Shown: in pieces, positions 1 to 10,350 of the stretch
Numbering within the stretch: position 1 is the stretch's first letter
How the letters are laid out: every line of letters begins with the position of its first letter
Assembly: GCA_963210315.1 (NCBI GenBank)
Contig: OY723279.1
Location: 1,488,001 to 1,552,000 of the forward strand
Direction: 5' to 3'
DNA: 64,000 nucleotides
DNA from: Rhynchopus euleeides
Lineage: Eukaryota; Euglenozoa; Diplonemea; Diplonemida; Diplonemidae
The notes under the pieces: generated by a model
The model's database searches: none
What the model was told of the DNA's origin: nothing
What the model saw: the letters and a program-made list of their open reading frames with translations, nothing else
Program-made: the position numbers and the translations under genes

Positions 1-431
1 GCCCACTTGCACGGAGCACACACGGGCACCTCCTGCTCGTCGCAGCATCTCGCCGTGGCCTTCGCGAACCTGTACCCGTCGGTCGTGGCCTCCGCTTTCG
101 TCTTGACTGAAAGCCACTTGAACTCGGAGAAGCGGGTCGACAAAGACTGGGCAGGCTGCAGCTTCGGGGGGGTCAGGTCAGCTTGGCTGCTGAGGCTCTC
201 GGCGAGGGCGGCCTTTGCCGGGCGGCGCAACTTCCCCGTCGGCGTGCGCAAGGCCACTGCGCTGGCGGCGAGCTCCTTCTTCTTCCGTCCGAGAGCAATC
301 AGGCGGGCGATCTTCGGCATGAGGGGGGCTTTCTCATTCTCTGTGAGGACCCCTTCAGCGACGGCCAAATCGATCAGCGGCTGCCTCTTCCGCTTCACCT
401 CCTTCAGCACCGCCTCAATGGCGTCGTCGAT

Positions 432-463
<32 letters not shown>

Positions 464-665
464 TGTCAGTGGTGGGGTCCGGTTCCGGGGCCGCTACCTC
501 CGCCTTGCCTCGGCGAGGTTGCTTGCGGCTCTTGCCGCCGTCGCCATCGCTGTCGCCGTCATCCGCATCATCCCTCGCCCTCTTCCCTCCTTTCTGCCCT
601 GGTGCTGCATCACCAACGAGCAGGAAGGAAAAAAAAATGAGGAGTAACAAAAGAGTACGGTGCAT
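1..665 (-). CDS. Secreted Asp/Lys-rich protein, partial (C-terminus outside window)
   Basis: Open on the minus strand from ATG at 665 to the left edge, 221 residues without a stop. It begins with a strong signal peptide (MHRTLLLLLIFFSFLLVG, likely cleaved near residue 20-22), so the product should enter the secretory pathway. Residues 24-60 are Lys/Arg/Asp/Gly-rich, residues 69-78 are ten consecutive Asp, and after that comes a Lys/Ala-rich helical stretch. A Cys cluster (CC, then C-x2-C) lies close to the window edge, suggesting a folded or metal- or disulphide-bonded domain beyond it. The opposite strand is also open but reads as Ser/Arg/Ala-rich nonsense and has no plausible start. I recognise no family. 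The only minus-strand gene apart from the broken one at 6.5-7.0 kb. Confidence 0.72.
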
Positions 666-904
666 GTTTGCTGTTGTGGAAGGTTTCTCTGCCGGGTGTG
701 TGTATGCGGCGCAGTTACGTGGGGGGGGGGGGGGGGGCGGGGCGGGGTTGTGGGGTCCAAGTCACGTGCGGTATATGTGAGGTGAAATAGTCGGGTCCAG
801 CAAAAACTAATGACATCGGGTGGATCGCAAAGGGGAAGGGGGCAACGGCAGCGTGCAATGTGCAATGTGCAAAACTCTCAAGTCATCTTACCACCCACCT
901 ACAC

Positions 905-1050
905 CTGACCCCGGGGGGGTCCCGGGATGACCCCGGGATACCCCGGGGTCATCCCGGGATTTCCCGGCCGGGAAATCCCGGGAATCCCGGGAATCCCGGA
1001 ATTTCCCGGAACCCGGCCGGGCCCGCCCGGGATCCCGCCCGGGGGGCAAA
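905..1050. repeat. CCCGGG palindrome cluster
   Basis: About 145 bp made almost entirely of overlapping CCCGGGATN and CCGGGAAT words, including perfect palindromes such as GACCCCGGGATACCCCGGGG next to its complement. It can fold on itself at many registers. Origin unknown; it may be the decayed end of an inverted-repeat element like those further right. Confidence 0.7.
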
Positions 1051-1957
1051 CCGTGAAAAAAGGCAGCATTTCCCGGTGAATCTGACCCGAAACTCGGGTC
1101 CCTACCCCCCCTAAAAGAATTTTCTTGGGTAAAATATCACTCCAGGGGGCCACTCCGTGATGTCAAAAAATTGGAAAACGTTTTCTCCTAAAATAACGCG
1201 TTATTTTTCCGTTATTTTCATGAAAACTTGCGTTATTCGGACAATTTTGCGGGCGGATGGTGTAGTTTTTGGTGGAGATGGCTCCAGAATACCCCCCTGG
1301 GACCATTTTTTGGATAATAACGCACGGACATGTCGAGTTTCGTGAAAAAATCATGTTTTTTGGCTTTTTCAAGGCAAATACTGCAGAAACCCCTGCAACC
1401 TTGCAGCATCCAATGTTCCTGGAGTGAAATTTGGAGTGAAAATCACTCCAAAATCACTCAGTGTGGACGCAGAAGTGAATCCTTCAGGAATACACCCGCA
1501 CACCTCACATTGGCGGTGTATAAACCACCTGATATTTTTACTCGTTACGAGCGACGAAGTAGCGCGAAGTAGCGACGTGCCCATTTTTTCCCGGTCCGTT
1601 CTAAAATAGTTACGTTCCAAAAGTCCGTTACTGGTGCTGTCAAAGACGCTTCGCACAATATACGCACGAACTACCCAAAGTACGCTCGGGCTACGCACGA
1701 AGTACGCAGGAACTACACAATTTGAACTTTCTTGCACCCCCCAGTCATTATTTGCACGCACTCCAGGTCCCATATTTGCACCAGTGCAAATATGAGACCT
1801 GGAGTGCAAATATGAGGAATTTCCGAGTTCGTCGTGATGTGCAAAACATGACTGGGTTGTGCAAGAAACCATCATCTGCACCCCGTATCGGCCTCAATTG
1901 CACCCTCGTGCAGGTAAAAAAAGGCCTCGGGCCTCCGGCCCTCGGACCGTTTTTTAA
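1051..1957. other. No gene seen; AT-richer repeat debris
   Basis: No credible reading frame. Holds scattered words shared with repeats elsewhere (ACGAGCGACGAAGTAGCG near 1548, as in the SG repeat), several TACGCACGAA-like tandem words near 1650-1715, and the hairpin listed at 1760-1805. A CCCCCCCTA word near 1105-1112 resembles the ends of the TA-flanked foldback elements. Confidence 0.5.
1760..1805. repeat. Near-perfect hairpin (22-bp arms)
   Basis: ACTCCAGGTCCCATATTTGC is followed after a few bases by its near complement (GCAAATATGAGACCTGGAGT), with only about one mismatch. Function unknown; it is the sort of cruciform left by a short foldback element. Confidence 0.75.
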
Positions 1958-2080
1958 TTACGCACACGACCTTCGCGCGGAAAGTGTCATTCAGCCCTGC
2001 CAAACGTGCTCTACACACCACCCCCTTCATCAGGCAAGTGGGTTTGTAAGGGTGTGTGGAAGCGTCAACGCTCGGGTGCA
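1956..2080 (+). repeat. HC element copy 1 (3'-truncated)
   Basis: Starts ATTACGCACACGACC with the 5' hairpin and the AAAGTGTCA arm, and reaches the core GGAAGCGTCAACGC. Similarity to other copies is lost directly after the core, so the distal arm and T-run are missing. Confidence 0.75.
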
Positions 2081-2339
2081 GGAAATTTACATTTTGGTCG
2101 CAAATGGCGTTACACATGCACTATGCACAACGTGTGCACGATTTCGGCAGAACTACGCACAACCAACGCAATTTGGACCTTTCAACAACACCATTCACGG
2201 TACTTCGATTTTGGGTGGGAAAGATGGGGCAAGGAAGTGGCAAAAACTGCGAAGAAGGTCGAAAATTTTCACATTTTCATCAGAAACCATATTCAACGGA
2301 TTCCAATTTTCGGGTGAAATCAAGCAGGTTGGCACAATG

Positions 2340-2572
2340 GCTCATGTTCACCCAAAAATCGTACTCCTTTCGCTTTATTATAGACACCCTGTCCAGCAAC
2401 TGTGGGAGAACAGTTCCGGACTACTTTTTGTTGAGCGCACACTTGCTGTCTCAAGGCTGTGTTGAGGCCCTGTGAAGTGGCATGAGGTGCTAATCCAAAG
2501 CTTCAGTCGTACGATAACCTTCGTTACTTCGCGACTTCGCTACGCTTCGTCGCTCGTAACTAGTAAAAATGC
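2340..2572. repeat. SG repeat copy (full-length example)
   Basis: Shares with 17028-17200, 28636-28815, 36968-37040 and 37456-37588 the words ACTGTGGGAGAACAGTTCC, GAGGCCCTGTG, GCTTCAGYCGTACGAT and a CTTCG-rich hairpin (TTACTTCGCGACTTCGC and so on), ending GTAAAAA. Non-coding dispersed repeat. Two copies are embedded in inner element C. Confidence 0.7.
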
Positions 2573-2924
2573 ACCTACCAAACCTCTTTTGCTTGATTTT
2601 TGGGACGGCATGGGTGATCCAGAGGCCAAAAATCACGATTTTTTCACCAATTCCTTCGACAACGGACAGTTCCAGACCACAAGGACCACATTTTGGGGTC
2701 AGAATTTTCTCGGTCAAAAAATTCGAAAAATCTGAAATCTCTCGGAATTTTGAGCATTTTTTGAGATTGGCATGCCCATTTTAGACCCTTTGCGTGGCTC
2801 TAAACCCAAAAATTTGCTCGAAAATGGCCTCAAATAGCCTAAAACAGCCCATTCTGGCCACCCCGAAAAAAAAATTCGAAAAGGGTCCCCCTATAGAAGT
2901 TGCCCAAAAATACCGAAAACAACG
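2573..2924. other. No gene seen
   Basis: AT-rich spacer with AAAATTCGAAAA-type words and no sustained reading frame; nothing recognised. Confidence 0.5.
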
Positions 2925-3215
2925 CGGTATTACCGGTAATAACGGTAATAACGTTACCGATAACGTTATTACCGTTACTGATAACGGTATTACCGTTACC
3001 GATAACGGTAATAACGGTAATAACGTTACCGATAACGTTATTACCGTTCCTGATAACGGTAATAACGGTATTACCGTTATCGATAACGGTATAACGCGGA
3101 AAAATAACGTTACCGATTTTCGGATAACGTTATTCGGCCGTTCTGGAACGTTATTAACGGTAAGTTATTTTACCGAAAAAATAACGGTATTACCGTTACT
3201 GGTAACGCAATAACG
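2925..3215. repeat. TAACGG/CCGTTA quasi-palindromic array
   Basis: Around 290 bp of degenerate 6-mers GGTAAT/AACGGT/CCGTTA arranged so that both strands read alike (for example AATAACGGTAATAACG then CGTTATTACCGTTAC). It fades at both ends into single TAACG words. Could be a decayed foldback arm or a multi-site binding array; I see no gene in it. Confidence 0.8.
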
Positions 3216-3314
3216 CCCGATGTATGTATAATAGTTGACATGCAAGTATTATACATGTATAATACATGTAAAAATCAGTATTTTTACATGTAAAATTTAC
3301 AAGATCCCACCGTG
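3216..3314. mobile_element. Remnant of a CAC-type element (right terminus)
   Basis: Contains the subterminal words TTGACATGCAAGT and TACATGTATAATACATGTA and ends TTTACAAGATCCCACCGTG, identical to the right termini of the complete elements at 14929-17403 and 27566-29398. The body is missing, so it is a near-solo end. It sits directly on the left arm of foldback element I. Confidence 0.8.
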
Positions 3315-4842
3315 CTTAAGCTGTTAACCTGGCCAATTTTTCACCATCGGCGTCTGGGGGCCAGAAACGTCTTCAAACCTGAAAATATGACCCCTGGGAC
3401 CCCAGAAACACAAGTCCGCCCGGTTTTGGGCACTTTTGAGCACTTCTGAGCAGTTTAGTCGTGTTCCGGAAAAATGTACCACAAAGCTGTACCTCAGCCC
3501 CCCCTGGGCAGAAGGCAGAATCGCAAACCATCATGTCTCGCAGTGATCCAGTCAGCGGTGTTGCCAACCGTGCTGCCCGACGATACGTGGGGTCAAAAGT
3601 GCAACATGACAACACCTTGTTTGCGGTGTGACATGCGAGACAGTAGAAAATTACCCCGGAAACAAGGGGTCATAGGTACTAGAGGAGGGGCATGCTTCCA
3701 GCCCCTTCAGACCTTCAGGTGCATCGGTTGCATCTCCACTCGATGCGGGAGAATCGCTGATCGGATTGGCATAGTGCATCAACTGCAGGCATATCGAGCA
3801 ACAGAGGAGCACTGTGCCACTTGCGAAATCACTTGTGTCAGAATCTGTGTGCACATGTTCTTGGGCCAGTGACAGTGATAGTGGCAGTGAGCCATCCGAT
3901 GACCATGAAGAAGGGGGCATGGACTGGTATCAGACATCAGCAGTGCACCGAAGATGGCCCCATAAGGATGTATGAAAGGCTGAAGACTACAATGTCAAAG
4001 TTCAAGCCGTACAACAAGGACGAGGGGGTGCAACTCGGCTGTCCAGGCAGCTACGCACGAACGGGCAGAGTCCCCACACTTCTGCCATAGCCCACATCCA
4101 AAGCACACTCGGTAACGGTGATTTCCAGGCACAGTTCGATCCGTGTGTTGTGTTCACACAGATCCCATGGTTGGCATATCCAGTGGTTGCGGCAGCCCCG
4201 CCTGCGCACCTGGGTATACTCCGTTGTTCAACGTACCGCATAGTCTGACAGCTGCACGGCACCCTCACCCCGCAGCAGCGTCTTTTGTGTTCAGTTGTGT
4301 GCATCGAGTGGGAAGCCACCACAATGCCCTCCTCCCCACCCTCCCGTTTTGTTTCCCACTAATACACGTTGAGGCCTTCGCTCTGGGGTGGCCAGGCGGC
4401 AGCCCGCCCTCTGGCGATTATGTCTATGTGGCACCACCTGCACCAACCTGTGGCCGTATAGTTGTACCATCTTCGGCCAAAGAAAATAGGCATGAGATCA
4501 CGGCCTTCTGTGTCTCTTGCCGCTGAAAGTGAGCGGTTGTTCCTCGTACGCACTCGGGCGTCTGTGCGAGAGTGCGGAGGTCCACATAGTGACGGAAGGG
4601 CTTGAATCAGCCATTGAGACCTCCCGACTAAGGGTGGTGTGGTACAACTTTGTGGTACATTTTTTGGAATTGCAAACTAGGTGCTTCTGGAGGCTCTAAA
4701 CCGCCCGAAACCGGGCGCAGATGCATTTCCGGACGTCTGGGGGTTGAATTTTCAGGTTTGGGTCACTTTTTGGTCCTTGTACGCAAAAGTTTGATTTTTT
4801 GGCCAGGTTAACGTTTTTAAAGGGCTTAAGACCACCCCTACC
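3315..4842. mobile_element. Foldback element I (degenerate)
   Basis: Inverted arms: CTTAAG...GTTAACCTGGCCAA and the ACCACAAAGCTGTACC region (3315-3500) match reversed sequence at 4640-4842 (GGTACAACTTTGTGG, TTGGCCAGGTTAACG, GGGCTTAAGACC). The right end reads GACCACCCCTA, like the TA-bordered ends of H and J. The left tip is replaced by the CAC remnant. The interior (about 3500-4630) has only broken frames; no transposase recognised. Confidence 0.7.
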
Positions 4843-4888
4843 CCCCCCCCCCCGCTTCAGAAAAGAAGGCAAGATTTTTTTACCTTTT

Positions 4889-5051
4889 TTTTCAGCACAC
4901 TTCGATGTGGGCGGAAAGTGTCGCGTGCTTGTTCGTGCCCTTGTGCTCCTCACTCACGACACCATCATCAGCAGGAGTGTGAGTGTGGAAGCGTCAACGC
5001 AAAAAAGAAACCAAAGCAAAAAGTGCCGAACAAAGCGCAGTGACACTTTTT
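4889..5051 (+). repeat. HC element copy 2
   Basis: Begins TTTCAGCACACTTCG, has the 5' hairpin ACACTT...AAGTGT, the core GTGTGGAAGCGTCAACGC, and ends GTGACACTTTTT. Nearly identical to copy 8 (31141-31299). Confidence 0.85.
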
Positions 5052-6006
5052 GAAATAACCTAGAAAACGCCTTGGGATACTTCATGAAGAGAGCCCGCCG
5101 TTCCCCAGGCGGAAAGAATTAGAGGAAGACCTGATTTTTCCAGCGGTGTGCGGACGTGCGTGCCAGTGGGTATGCTGCCTACCTCCAGAGCAGGGGGGCC
5201 CCTGGGGGGAGGGGGCAGTGCCTCCGGGGCGTGCACAGTGGCCCTCATCTGAGTCTACTCGTCAGGGTTTTGACCAGGTGGTTGACCAGGAGGGGGTTGC
5301 AGTTCATTGTCCTGCATTCCCCTGGTCATGGCCAGGGTCCCACTGCCCACGCCCCTTCTTCTGTTGAACAGGGACAGGCCTGACAAAGCCTATTCGGCCA
5401 AGCCAACATGATGTGTTCCACAGTGAGTGTACCACCTTCTCCTCCTCCTCCGCCGCCACCGCCACCGCCACCCCCTCCGACCCCCCTGTCCCTACCAAAA
5501 TTCTATGCTTATGGGAAAGCCTTTTTCAAAAGGGCATATTCCTCCGAATGGTTTTTGCCCCCCCTCCCGACACATTCATCGTTGCCAATGCCTGGTTTAG
5601 CCCTTCTCTTTCTGAAGGTTCTTCTACCCTTTTCTATTTTTTTAGGCGGGGAGGGTCCCGGGGCTGGGGGGGTTTTTTTTCTTTCGACAAAATAATCACC
5701 GGTGCATGTTGTTGTACTCCATGGTTCTGCCTTTGCTCGGAATTTGCGGAAAGGTGAGGAATCGCTGATCCGCCTCACAGCAACTGGCTGTAAAGTGATG
5801 CAGCTTGACACAACAGTGTGTTGACACGGTGCGAAGGCCCTTCCAGAATAGGTAGAAAGATGATGCCCGAAGAGTTTGTCGATTTTGCAAAGATCCACCC
5901 ATCCGCCCTGAGATTCTACCCTCTCCCCTTCTTTTTTTTTTTGCCGAAATTTTCTCTTCTGTTCTCTCAAAAAAAAGGCGTGCCACTTCCCCCCCCCCCC
6001 CCCCCC
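5052..6006. other. No gene seen; C-tract and CCN-repeat spacer
   Basis: Contains a CCGCCACCG-type trinucleotide run near 5440-5475 and an 18-C tract ending at 6006. Short proline-rich frames here are by-products of these tracts. Confidence 0.5.
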
Positions 6007-6008
6007 TA

Positions 6009-7535
6009 GGGGCCGTCTTAAGGTACCAAAAAAACGTCAAAATAACGACATTTTTCGACATAGGCAATTTTTGGCCAGAAACACCCCAAAACTGCTGAAA
6101 AAGTGGCCAGACCACCCCAGAAACCGTCCCTGGGTGTGAGACACCCACTTTGGTGGCCCGGAACGGGGCTGAAATGCAATGCTGAAAATTTTGTAGTGGT
6201 TTGGTACCGAACCCCTCCCCGGCTGAGTCTCCCGATCACCCTGCCACCTGCATCATCAAAATCCCACGTCATGTACCACGTTCCGACGCCTCTGATGAGG
6301 CATCTGAGCACTATCGAGCCAAAAAGGCGACGTTTCAGCGGGTGTTCTGTCAGGTTTCGACCGATATTATTCTCAACAAAGACCGGGATGTGTCCGCGCA
6401 TGCAAGGGCGTCACTCGGGGGGGCTTTCTGACGTGCCCTCCGTCGAATGCATAGGGGTCATCCTGGTCCACTTCTGGGCAAGGATGAGGTGTGCGGCCAC
6501 GGCGAAGCCGTCGCAGTCCCCGCGACTAATGGTTTCTGTGAGTCATCACGTGGGACCCTGTCGTACCAAATGGCAGCAGCTGTACGAGGATGCAGCAGAA
6601 CGGGCCACACACGGCGGCATCGAACATGCAGTCCGCAGCAAGGATCAGGTCGAACGGGCCGTGTGTGTGTTGTATGTTCGCGATGTCTTCAGGCATGCCC
6701 CACGCCAGCAGCCCGCTCACACCCTCCCCGCGTGCTTGGCATGCAGGTTGTGTGACATAGCCTGCTGCCACTGCACCTGCGCAGCTGTGTCCGTGAGGAC
6801 GGCCTTTGCAGCGCCGCACCCCACAAGGGCGACCAGGCTCGGTATTCCCACCCCGCAACCCAGCTCCAGCAGGCGCTTCCCGCAGATGCGGCGGGGGCGG
6901 CGGCGCAGGGCCAGCAGGTAGGCAGCGAGCACCACTGCACACCCCCTGATCTTTTGTCACCGCGCAGCACAGATCGCACAGTTCAAGCAACAAGGCACTC
7001 ACCGGTGTGCCAGTGACCCATTCTGCTGAAGAATTGAACTTTCAGTTCAGGCATGTTCAGGAAGAAGGCTACCCCATCTGCCTCTGCAGCGAAGGATGTC
7101 CACAGGGGTTTGGAAGAGGCCGAATTCCGAACGAAGCCAGATTGAATGCCTGCTGCAGAAGCGTGCGCTTGCAGCAGAACACAACGGCGGAGAAACTACG
7201 AAGAAGGCACTCCTTCCCAAGCTTGTCACGTTCCTGCACCCCCAATTTGAACCGAAGGCAGCAGTGCCCACTCAGGAAACGAAAAGGAGGAATGTTGCGA
7301 GCAAGTAGGGCGGGACGGGCTTGGAAGGGTGGTTCGGATGAGGGGGCCGGAACCAAACCACTACATTTTTTTGAGCATGGTCACGGATTGGCTCAGAAGT
7401 GGCCAAATACCCCCAAAAACCACCCAGACCGCCCCCAAATACACCCAGGGGCCGGGGTTTCAAGTTTACAGCCATTTTGTGCGTGTTCCTCGCCTATGTG
7501 AAAAATGCCGTTATTTTTACCCGGGGCAAGGGCGT
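6009..7535. mobile_element. Foldback element J carrying a gene fragment
   Basis: Left arm TA-GGGGCCGTCTTAAGGTACC at 6007 onward; degenerate inverted match on the right: GTAGTGGTTTGGTACCGAACC near 6195 pairs with CCGGAACCAAACCACTAC near 7345, and AATAACGACATTTTTCGACATAGGC (6041-6065) with GCCTATGTGAAAAATGCCGTTATT near 7492. The outermost right tip is not clear. Its interior holds a methyltransferase-like gene on the minus strand, suggesting capture of host DNA. Confidence 0.6.
6526..6948 (-). pseudogene. METTL21/FAM86-type methyltransferase fragment, frameshifted
   Basis: Minus strand. The upstream frame (to 6717) reads a SAM-binding region with motif I GKRLLELGCGVGIPSL and the acidic end of the next strand (VLTD). 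After one missing base in a G-run near 6727-6730 the fold continues in the next frame with FDLILAADCMFD, the motif IV equivalent of the Methyltransf_16 family (protein-lysine methyltransferases), ending at 6526. Upstream is a good candidate 57-nt intron on the minus strand (GTGAGT at 7002 to CAG at 6946), followed by GCAVVLAAYLLAL, which fits the helix before motif I. The frame before that is stopped, so the N-terminus is lost or lies in further exons. The shift could be a sequencing error in a homopolymer, but the setting inside a foldback element favours a captured, decaying copy. Confidence 0.6.
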
Positions 7536-9248
7536 GACCCAGCTGGGTGCTTGTTTGCTCCACCTTCCACCTCAGCGAAAGCGCCAAAAAAAAAGAGATG
7601 CCCCCCTCCCCAAGAACAACAACCAAATCGGCCCCCATCCCCCACACCCCCCCCCCCCCCACCCTAGGCCCGATGGCACGCGAGACTCCTTCTTTCTTCT
7701 CCCTCAGCTGCACCACCCACTTCTCGCTCTCGGTCTCTCTCACGCCGTGCTTACATTGTGAATACCCCGTTCCCCCCCCCCCCCCCCCACCCAGGTTGGT
7801 AGAGGTGGCGTCTCCCTGCCATGCATAGCTGATTTCTCGTAAGCCCCTTTTTTGAAATGGAGCGCTCCCCCCCCCCCCCCCCCTTTTTCAAAAAAGCAAA
7901 CAGATTTTCTTACCTATCACCCCCCCCCCCCCACCCAGGTTGGTGGAGGTCGGGTCTCCCTCCAAGGGCCCCCCGCCGAGGAATGAACATCACACCGCCG
8001 TCCCAATTTTTGCAGAAAGAGAGGGGGAACCACGGTTCTCCGCTCTGCTCGCCCCCTACTCCTCTCCTCTTACTCCATCTCTCCGCCCACACCACCACCA
8101 CCCCCACCCCCCCCCCCCCACCCCCCCTCACTAGCTGTAGCATTCTTTTTTGCAGAAAAAGATCCCCCTCGCAGATACACACAAAACGCGTCCAAAGTGG
8201 GTGGGGGGGTGGGGGGGGATGGGATGGGATGGGATGGGACTGAGTGGTGGTGGCGAGCCCCCCCCCCCCCCCCCCCCCCCGAGTCAAAAGAAAACGTGAT
8301 CTGGCTGCACACAGGCAAGGGCTTTTTCGCTCCCTGCCAGGATTCTTGAGATCAGGGGGGATGGGGGGGGGGGGGGGAGGAGAGGATGTCTGTGGTCTTC
8401 TTTCTTTGTCCTGTTCGCGTTACAACGAAAAATGTTTAGCCCACCGCCCCCCCCCCCCTGAACCGAGGGAACTGGTATTCTTTTGCACATAACACACCTG
8501 TGTGGTACGGGAAATGCTACGAGGAACGCGATGGACTCGGGACTGCTGCTGACCTCTCTTGCTATGGTTTACTTATGTTTCGTGCTCCACCTGCTCCACC
8601 TCATTCTGCACTTCAGATGATCCACTTCACGTGGGTTACGGGGTTTGGGACAACGATGATATGTTGTGTCCGACGACAAGGTAAGGTAAGCTCATCGAGG
8701 TACACCAAACCGGAGTTGTCAAATCAAAAAAACCCGGTGGAAGCGTCCAATGCAACACTCACAGCATAGAGGCCAAGTGTTTCTCGTAGTATTTTTGTGC
8801 AGTTTGCCGCTGGGTAGGGGGGGGGGGGGTGGGGGTGGGAAATGAGATTTCGGAAGGGAAATGTACGAAAAATGGTTTTTTTTGGTGTTCCTGCGTGATC
8901 GAGGAATACTGAGTTTACGTTGCCCCCCCCCCCCCCCACCCACCTATCCCCCACATCCCCAATCCCTCTCTCGAGATTCAGACTCGGTGTAACAGTTTTT
9001 GTTCTTTGGCGGGTAGGCGATGCCACCCAACATGCCAAACAGTTTTTTTTACAAAGGAAGAAATGATTGGCCTCGCCTGGGCGCGATATGCAAGGGATCC
9101 GCAGATTGGCAGCGGAAAGGAGCACGGTTTTCCCCCTGCACTCCAGCGATTCTGGCCCCCAGCTCCCCCCTCCTCCCCCCGCACACCAACGGACTGGTCG
9201 CAGTTTGATGTGGGGTGTTGTTTGCTGCCGCGATGATGTTGTGATCCT
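7536..9248. other. No gene seen; dense C/G homopolymers
   Basis: Runs of 10-22 C or G occur about every 100-150 bp, for example at 7770-7788, 7866-7883, 8256-8280 and 8926-8938, plus a TGGGA tandem at 8219-8239. Proline- and glycine-rich frames arise from these tracts. Nothing resembles a conserved protein. Confidence 0.55.
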
Positions 9249-9402
9249 TTTTACGCAAACTTTGCGGGCAGAAGATATCACTCCACCACAGCCAAACGTG
9301 CTCCGCACACCATCACAGGAGTTGGGGCATTTGTGTGCGGAAGCGCCGACGCATCACAAACAAAATACGAGCAAAAGAGCGGCTGGACTGGAGTGACACT
9401 TT
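9249..9402 (+). repeat. HC element copy 3
   Basis: TTTACGCAAACTTTGCGGGC start, core GTGTGCGGAAGCGCCGACGC (variant), distal arm GGAGTGACACTTT. The proximal arm is ATATCACTCC, so only its inner seven bases pair. Confidence 0.8.
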
Positions 9403-9562
9403 CAGTTCGGTGTGCGCATCCCCACTCCCACTGCCACCACCACCACCACCACCACCACCTCCCCTTCCAGGTTACACACCACGCTGGGTCACACAAACCT
9501 CCCCCTCCCCGCACCCCGCTCCCCCGCCGCGCCCCCCCTTCTTCCTCGCTAATCTTCCCCCG

Positions 9563-10267
9563 ATGTCAGTGCCGGTGCATGCACCCACTGCGCAGACGCA
9601 CGCCCCTGCCTCCGGACTGTGCGAGTGGGTGCTACAGGAGAGGTTGCTGCTGTTCGCCATCCTCGTCCTGGCGGTGGAGCGGGTGCTGACATGGGCCGCT
9701 GTGCTGCACGACGACCCTGATTATCAGAAGTCTCTCAACGCGCAGTGGATGAGCCACTACGCTGGGATGGCACCGGTGGGGGCGAGGCGGCAGCAGCAGC
9801 AGCCGCAGCGCAGGCAGGAGGTCCCTGCTGGCACGGCACCCCAACGCCGCGACACTCCCCAGCCTGCCGGAGACGCAGCCAGCAGCCCCGAGCACCGCAC
9901 CGCACCCGCCGTCAGCACAGTGCCTCTCGGCAGGCAGCAGCAGCAGGTGACTCACACTCCTGCTCCGGCTCCGCCGGCGCGGCTGCTTGATGCAGGCGAG
10001 GTGGCGCGGCACAGCGTCCGGTCTGACCTGTGGCTGGTGCTGAACGGCAAGGCCTTCGATGCCACCGCGTTCTGTGCGGAGCACCCTGGTGGTGCGGCGG
10101 CCCTGGAGAGGCATGCGGGGAGGGATGCAACGGAGGCATTCCTGCGCGTGCCGAGCCACACGTCGGCCGTGAGGAGGCACGATATGAGCAGGACGCTCAG
10201 GTCGATGTATGTCGGCGACATCGGCACGCCTTACAAAAAGTCAAAAACATCGCTTGTGTTTTGGTGA
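9563..10267 (+). CDS. Membrane-anchored cytochrome b5-domain protein
   Basis: 234 residues from ATG 9563. Residues about 27-50 (LLLFAILVLAVERVLTWAAVL) form one membrane anchor, followed by a Gln/Pro/Ala-rich linker (to ~145) and a C-terminal cytochrome b5 heme-binding domain. It has the signature HPGG with axial His174 and a second His199, a spacing of 25 against 24 in animal b5. AGRDATEAF after HPGG is the usual family continuation, and it ends MYVGDIG. Expected role: one-electron carrier at a membrane, partner reductase unknown; b5 domains with N-terminal anchors are also found in sterol-binding MAPR-type and desaturase-linked proteins. A CT-rich tract ending CCTTCCAG at 9470 is a plausible cis- or trans-splice acceptor in front. 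The anchor is N-terminal, whereas classical b5 is tail-anchored. Confidence 0.85.
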   Translation: MSVPVHAPTAQTHAPASGLCEWVLQERLLLFAILVLAVERVLTWAAVLHDDPDYQKSLNAQWMSHYAGMAPVGARRQQQQPQRRQEVPAGTAPQRRDTPQPAGDAASSPEHRTAPAVSTVPLGRQQQQVTHTPAPAPPARLLDAGEVARHSVRSDLWLVLNGKAFDATAFCAEHPGGAAALERHAGRDATEAFLRVPSHTSAVRRHDMSRTLRSMYVGDIGTPYKKSKTSLVFW

Positions 10268-10276
10268 CCTGCTCCC

Positions 10277-10350
10277 AACTTTTAAAAAAAAGGATTTGCC
10301 GGGTTTCTTTTGTTTTGTTTGTGCAAACCTTCTGGTCACCTGCACGTCAC
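10277..10350 (+). repeat. Short dispersed repeat (GCCGGGTTTCTTTTG family)
   Basis: GCCGGGTTTCTTTTGTTTTG followed by GTGCAAACCTTCTGGTCACC recurs at 50160-50230 (same strand), and as complement at 23140-23225 and in part at 34088-34130. Two copies lie just downstream of genes, so a 3'-UTR role is possible, but it may simply be a small mobile element. Confidence 0.6.

Noticed and set aside
7910-8287. Glycine- and proline-rich frames around C/G tracts at 7.5-9 kb
   Set aside because: Open only because homopolymers encode Pro/Gly without stops; no start context or conserved segment.
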